From NCBI GenBank assembly GCA_014796735.1, contig JAAVIG010000025.1, forward strand, positions 1 to 5,430: 5,430 nucleotides of DNA, in the 5' to 3' direction. The notes under the pieces are model-generated. The model ran no database searches. It saw only the letters and a program-made list of their open reading frames with translations, and was not told the DNA's origin. The translations under genes and the position numbers were made by a program. Origin of the DNA: Oscillospiraceae bacterium. Lineage in GTDB: Bacteria; Bacillota; Clostridia; Oscillospirales; Ruminococcaceae. Position 1 is the first letter of the stretch. Every line of letters begins with the position of its first letter. This document shows, piece by piece, positions 5,243 to 5,430 of the stretch.

Positions 5243-5271
5243 ATTATAGCACTTTTACATGTTATTGTCAA
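5243..5271 (-). promoter_or_regulatory. Perfect consensus sigma-A promoter, no clear gene downstream
   Basis: TTGACA (5266-5271), a 17-base spacer and TATAAT (5243-5248), with TGC giving an extended -10. Both hexamers match consensus exactly. The predicted start is near 5236. The nearest clear gene downstream, AlbA_2, is about 470 bases away and has its own promoter. Confidence 0.85.
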
Positions 5272-5321
5272 TTATCGCGCCGTCAAATTTTATACCTATT
5301 AATACCAATCCCTTTTTATAC

Positions 5322-5369
5322 TAATATCCATTTAAACACAATATAAAATCAAAGTTTAAATGGATATTA
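5322..5369. repeat. Large perfect palindrome 1 (16-bp arms)
   Basis: Arms 5322-5337 and 5354-5369 are perfectly complementary over 16 bp around a 16-base loop. No T-run follows on either strand, so it is not an intrinsic terminator. Its arm core TATCCATTTAAAC is related to that of the next palindrome. Confidence 0.8.
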
Positions 5370-5379
5370 CACCCAAAGC

Positions 5380-5429
5380 ACTATTATCCAATTAAAACCA
5401 TTTTTTCAAGTTTTTAATTGGATAATAGT
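5380..5429. repeat. Large perfect palindrome 2 (18-bp arms)
   Basis: Arms 5380-5397 and 5412-5429 are perfectly complementary over 18 bp around a 14-base loop. The TATCCA core lies exactly 60 bases from that of palindrome 1. It ends one base before the window edge, so more copies may follow. No T-run is visible within the window. Confidence 0.8.
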
Positions 5430-5430
5430 A

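Larger units (their letters stand above)
4766..5430. other. 665-base gene-free region
   Basis: No convincing protein gene lies here. The plus-strand readings of 82 and 76 codons have no ribosome binding site and cross the hairpins and repeats. From left to right the region holds the AlbA_2 promoter, competing stems (4929-4996), the tandem 11-bp repeat, the inverted repeat over a tiny frame, a perfect promoter and two large palindromes. This density of signals suggests a regulatory, RNA-coding or recombination region rather than decayed genes. Confidence 0.6.

Noticed and set aside
5322..5429. CRISPR array or intrinsic terminators
   Set aside because: Only two units are seen, the repeats are inverted within each unit instead of identical direct repeats with spacers, and no T-run follows the stems.

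Overview
This window is AT-rich DNA with AGGAGG-type ribosome binding sites and consensus sigma-A promoters (TTGAAA or TTGACA, 17-base spacer, TGCTATAAT). That points to a low-GC Firmicute, most likely a gut-type Clostridium relative. The gene mix suggests accessory or mobile DNA rather than a housekeeping region: a Schlafen/AlbA_2 protein, a divergent HU-like protein, a small orphan protein, a Fic protein and an HNH/AP2-like phage-type protein. No integrase, transposase, relaxase or phage structural gene is visible, so the type of element is not settled.

All five supported genes are on the minus strand and are read from right to left. In transcription order: a 665-base gene-free region (4766-5430) holds a perfect consensus promoter without an obvious gene, a two-copy 11-bp repeat, competing hairpins and two large related palindromes. 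Next is an AlbA_2 (Schlafen-like) protein (3502-4764) with its own promoter. A 12-bp hairpin separates it from a two-gene unit: a divergent HU-like protein (3047-3379) whose end overlaps a 62-residue orphan gene (2866-3054), closed by a GC-rich terminator. A Fic protein (1443-2663) follows, with a strong promoter set among three copies of a TTTGAGA half-site. After a long compound hairpin comes a NUMOD4/HNH/AP2-like protein (237-1364), closed by an intrinsic terminator.

The genes appear to be several short transcription units, not one operon. Working together is inference: an AlbA_2 protein with a possible RNase triad, a Fic enzyme with an inhibitory helix and a DNA-bending protein is a plausible cargo or defence cluster. 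Nothing in the sequence proves a joint function. The least explained parts are the right-hand gene-free region, with its possible ~310-nt transcript and covarying twin palindromes, and the operator-like array at the fic promoter.
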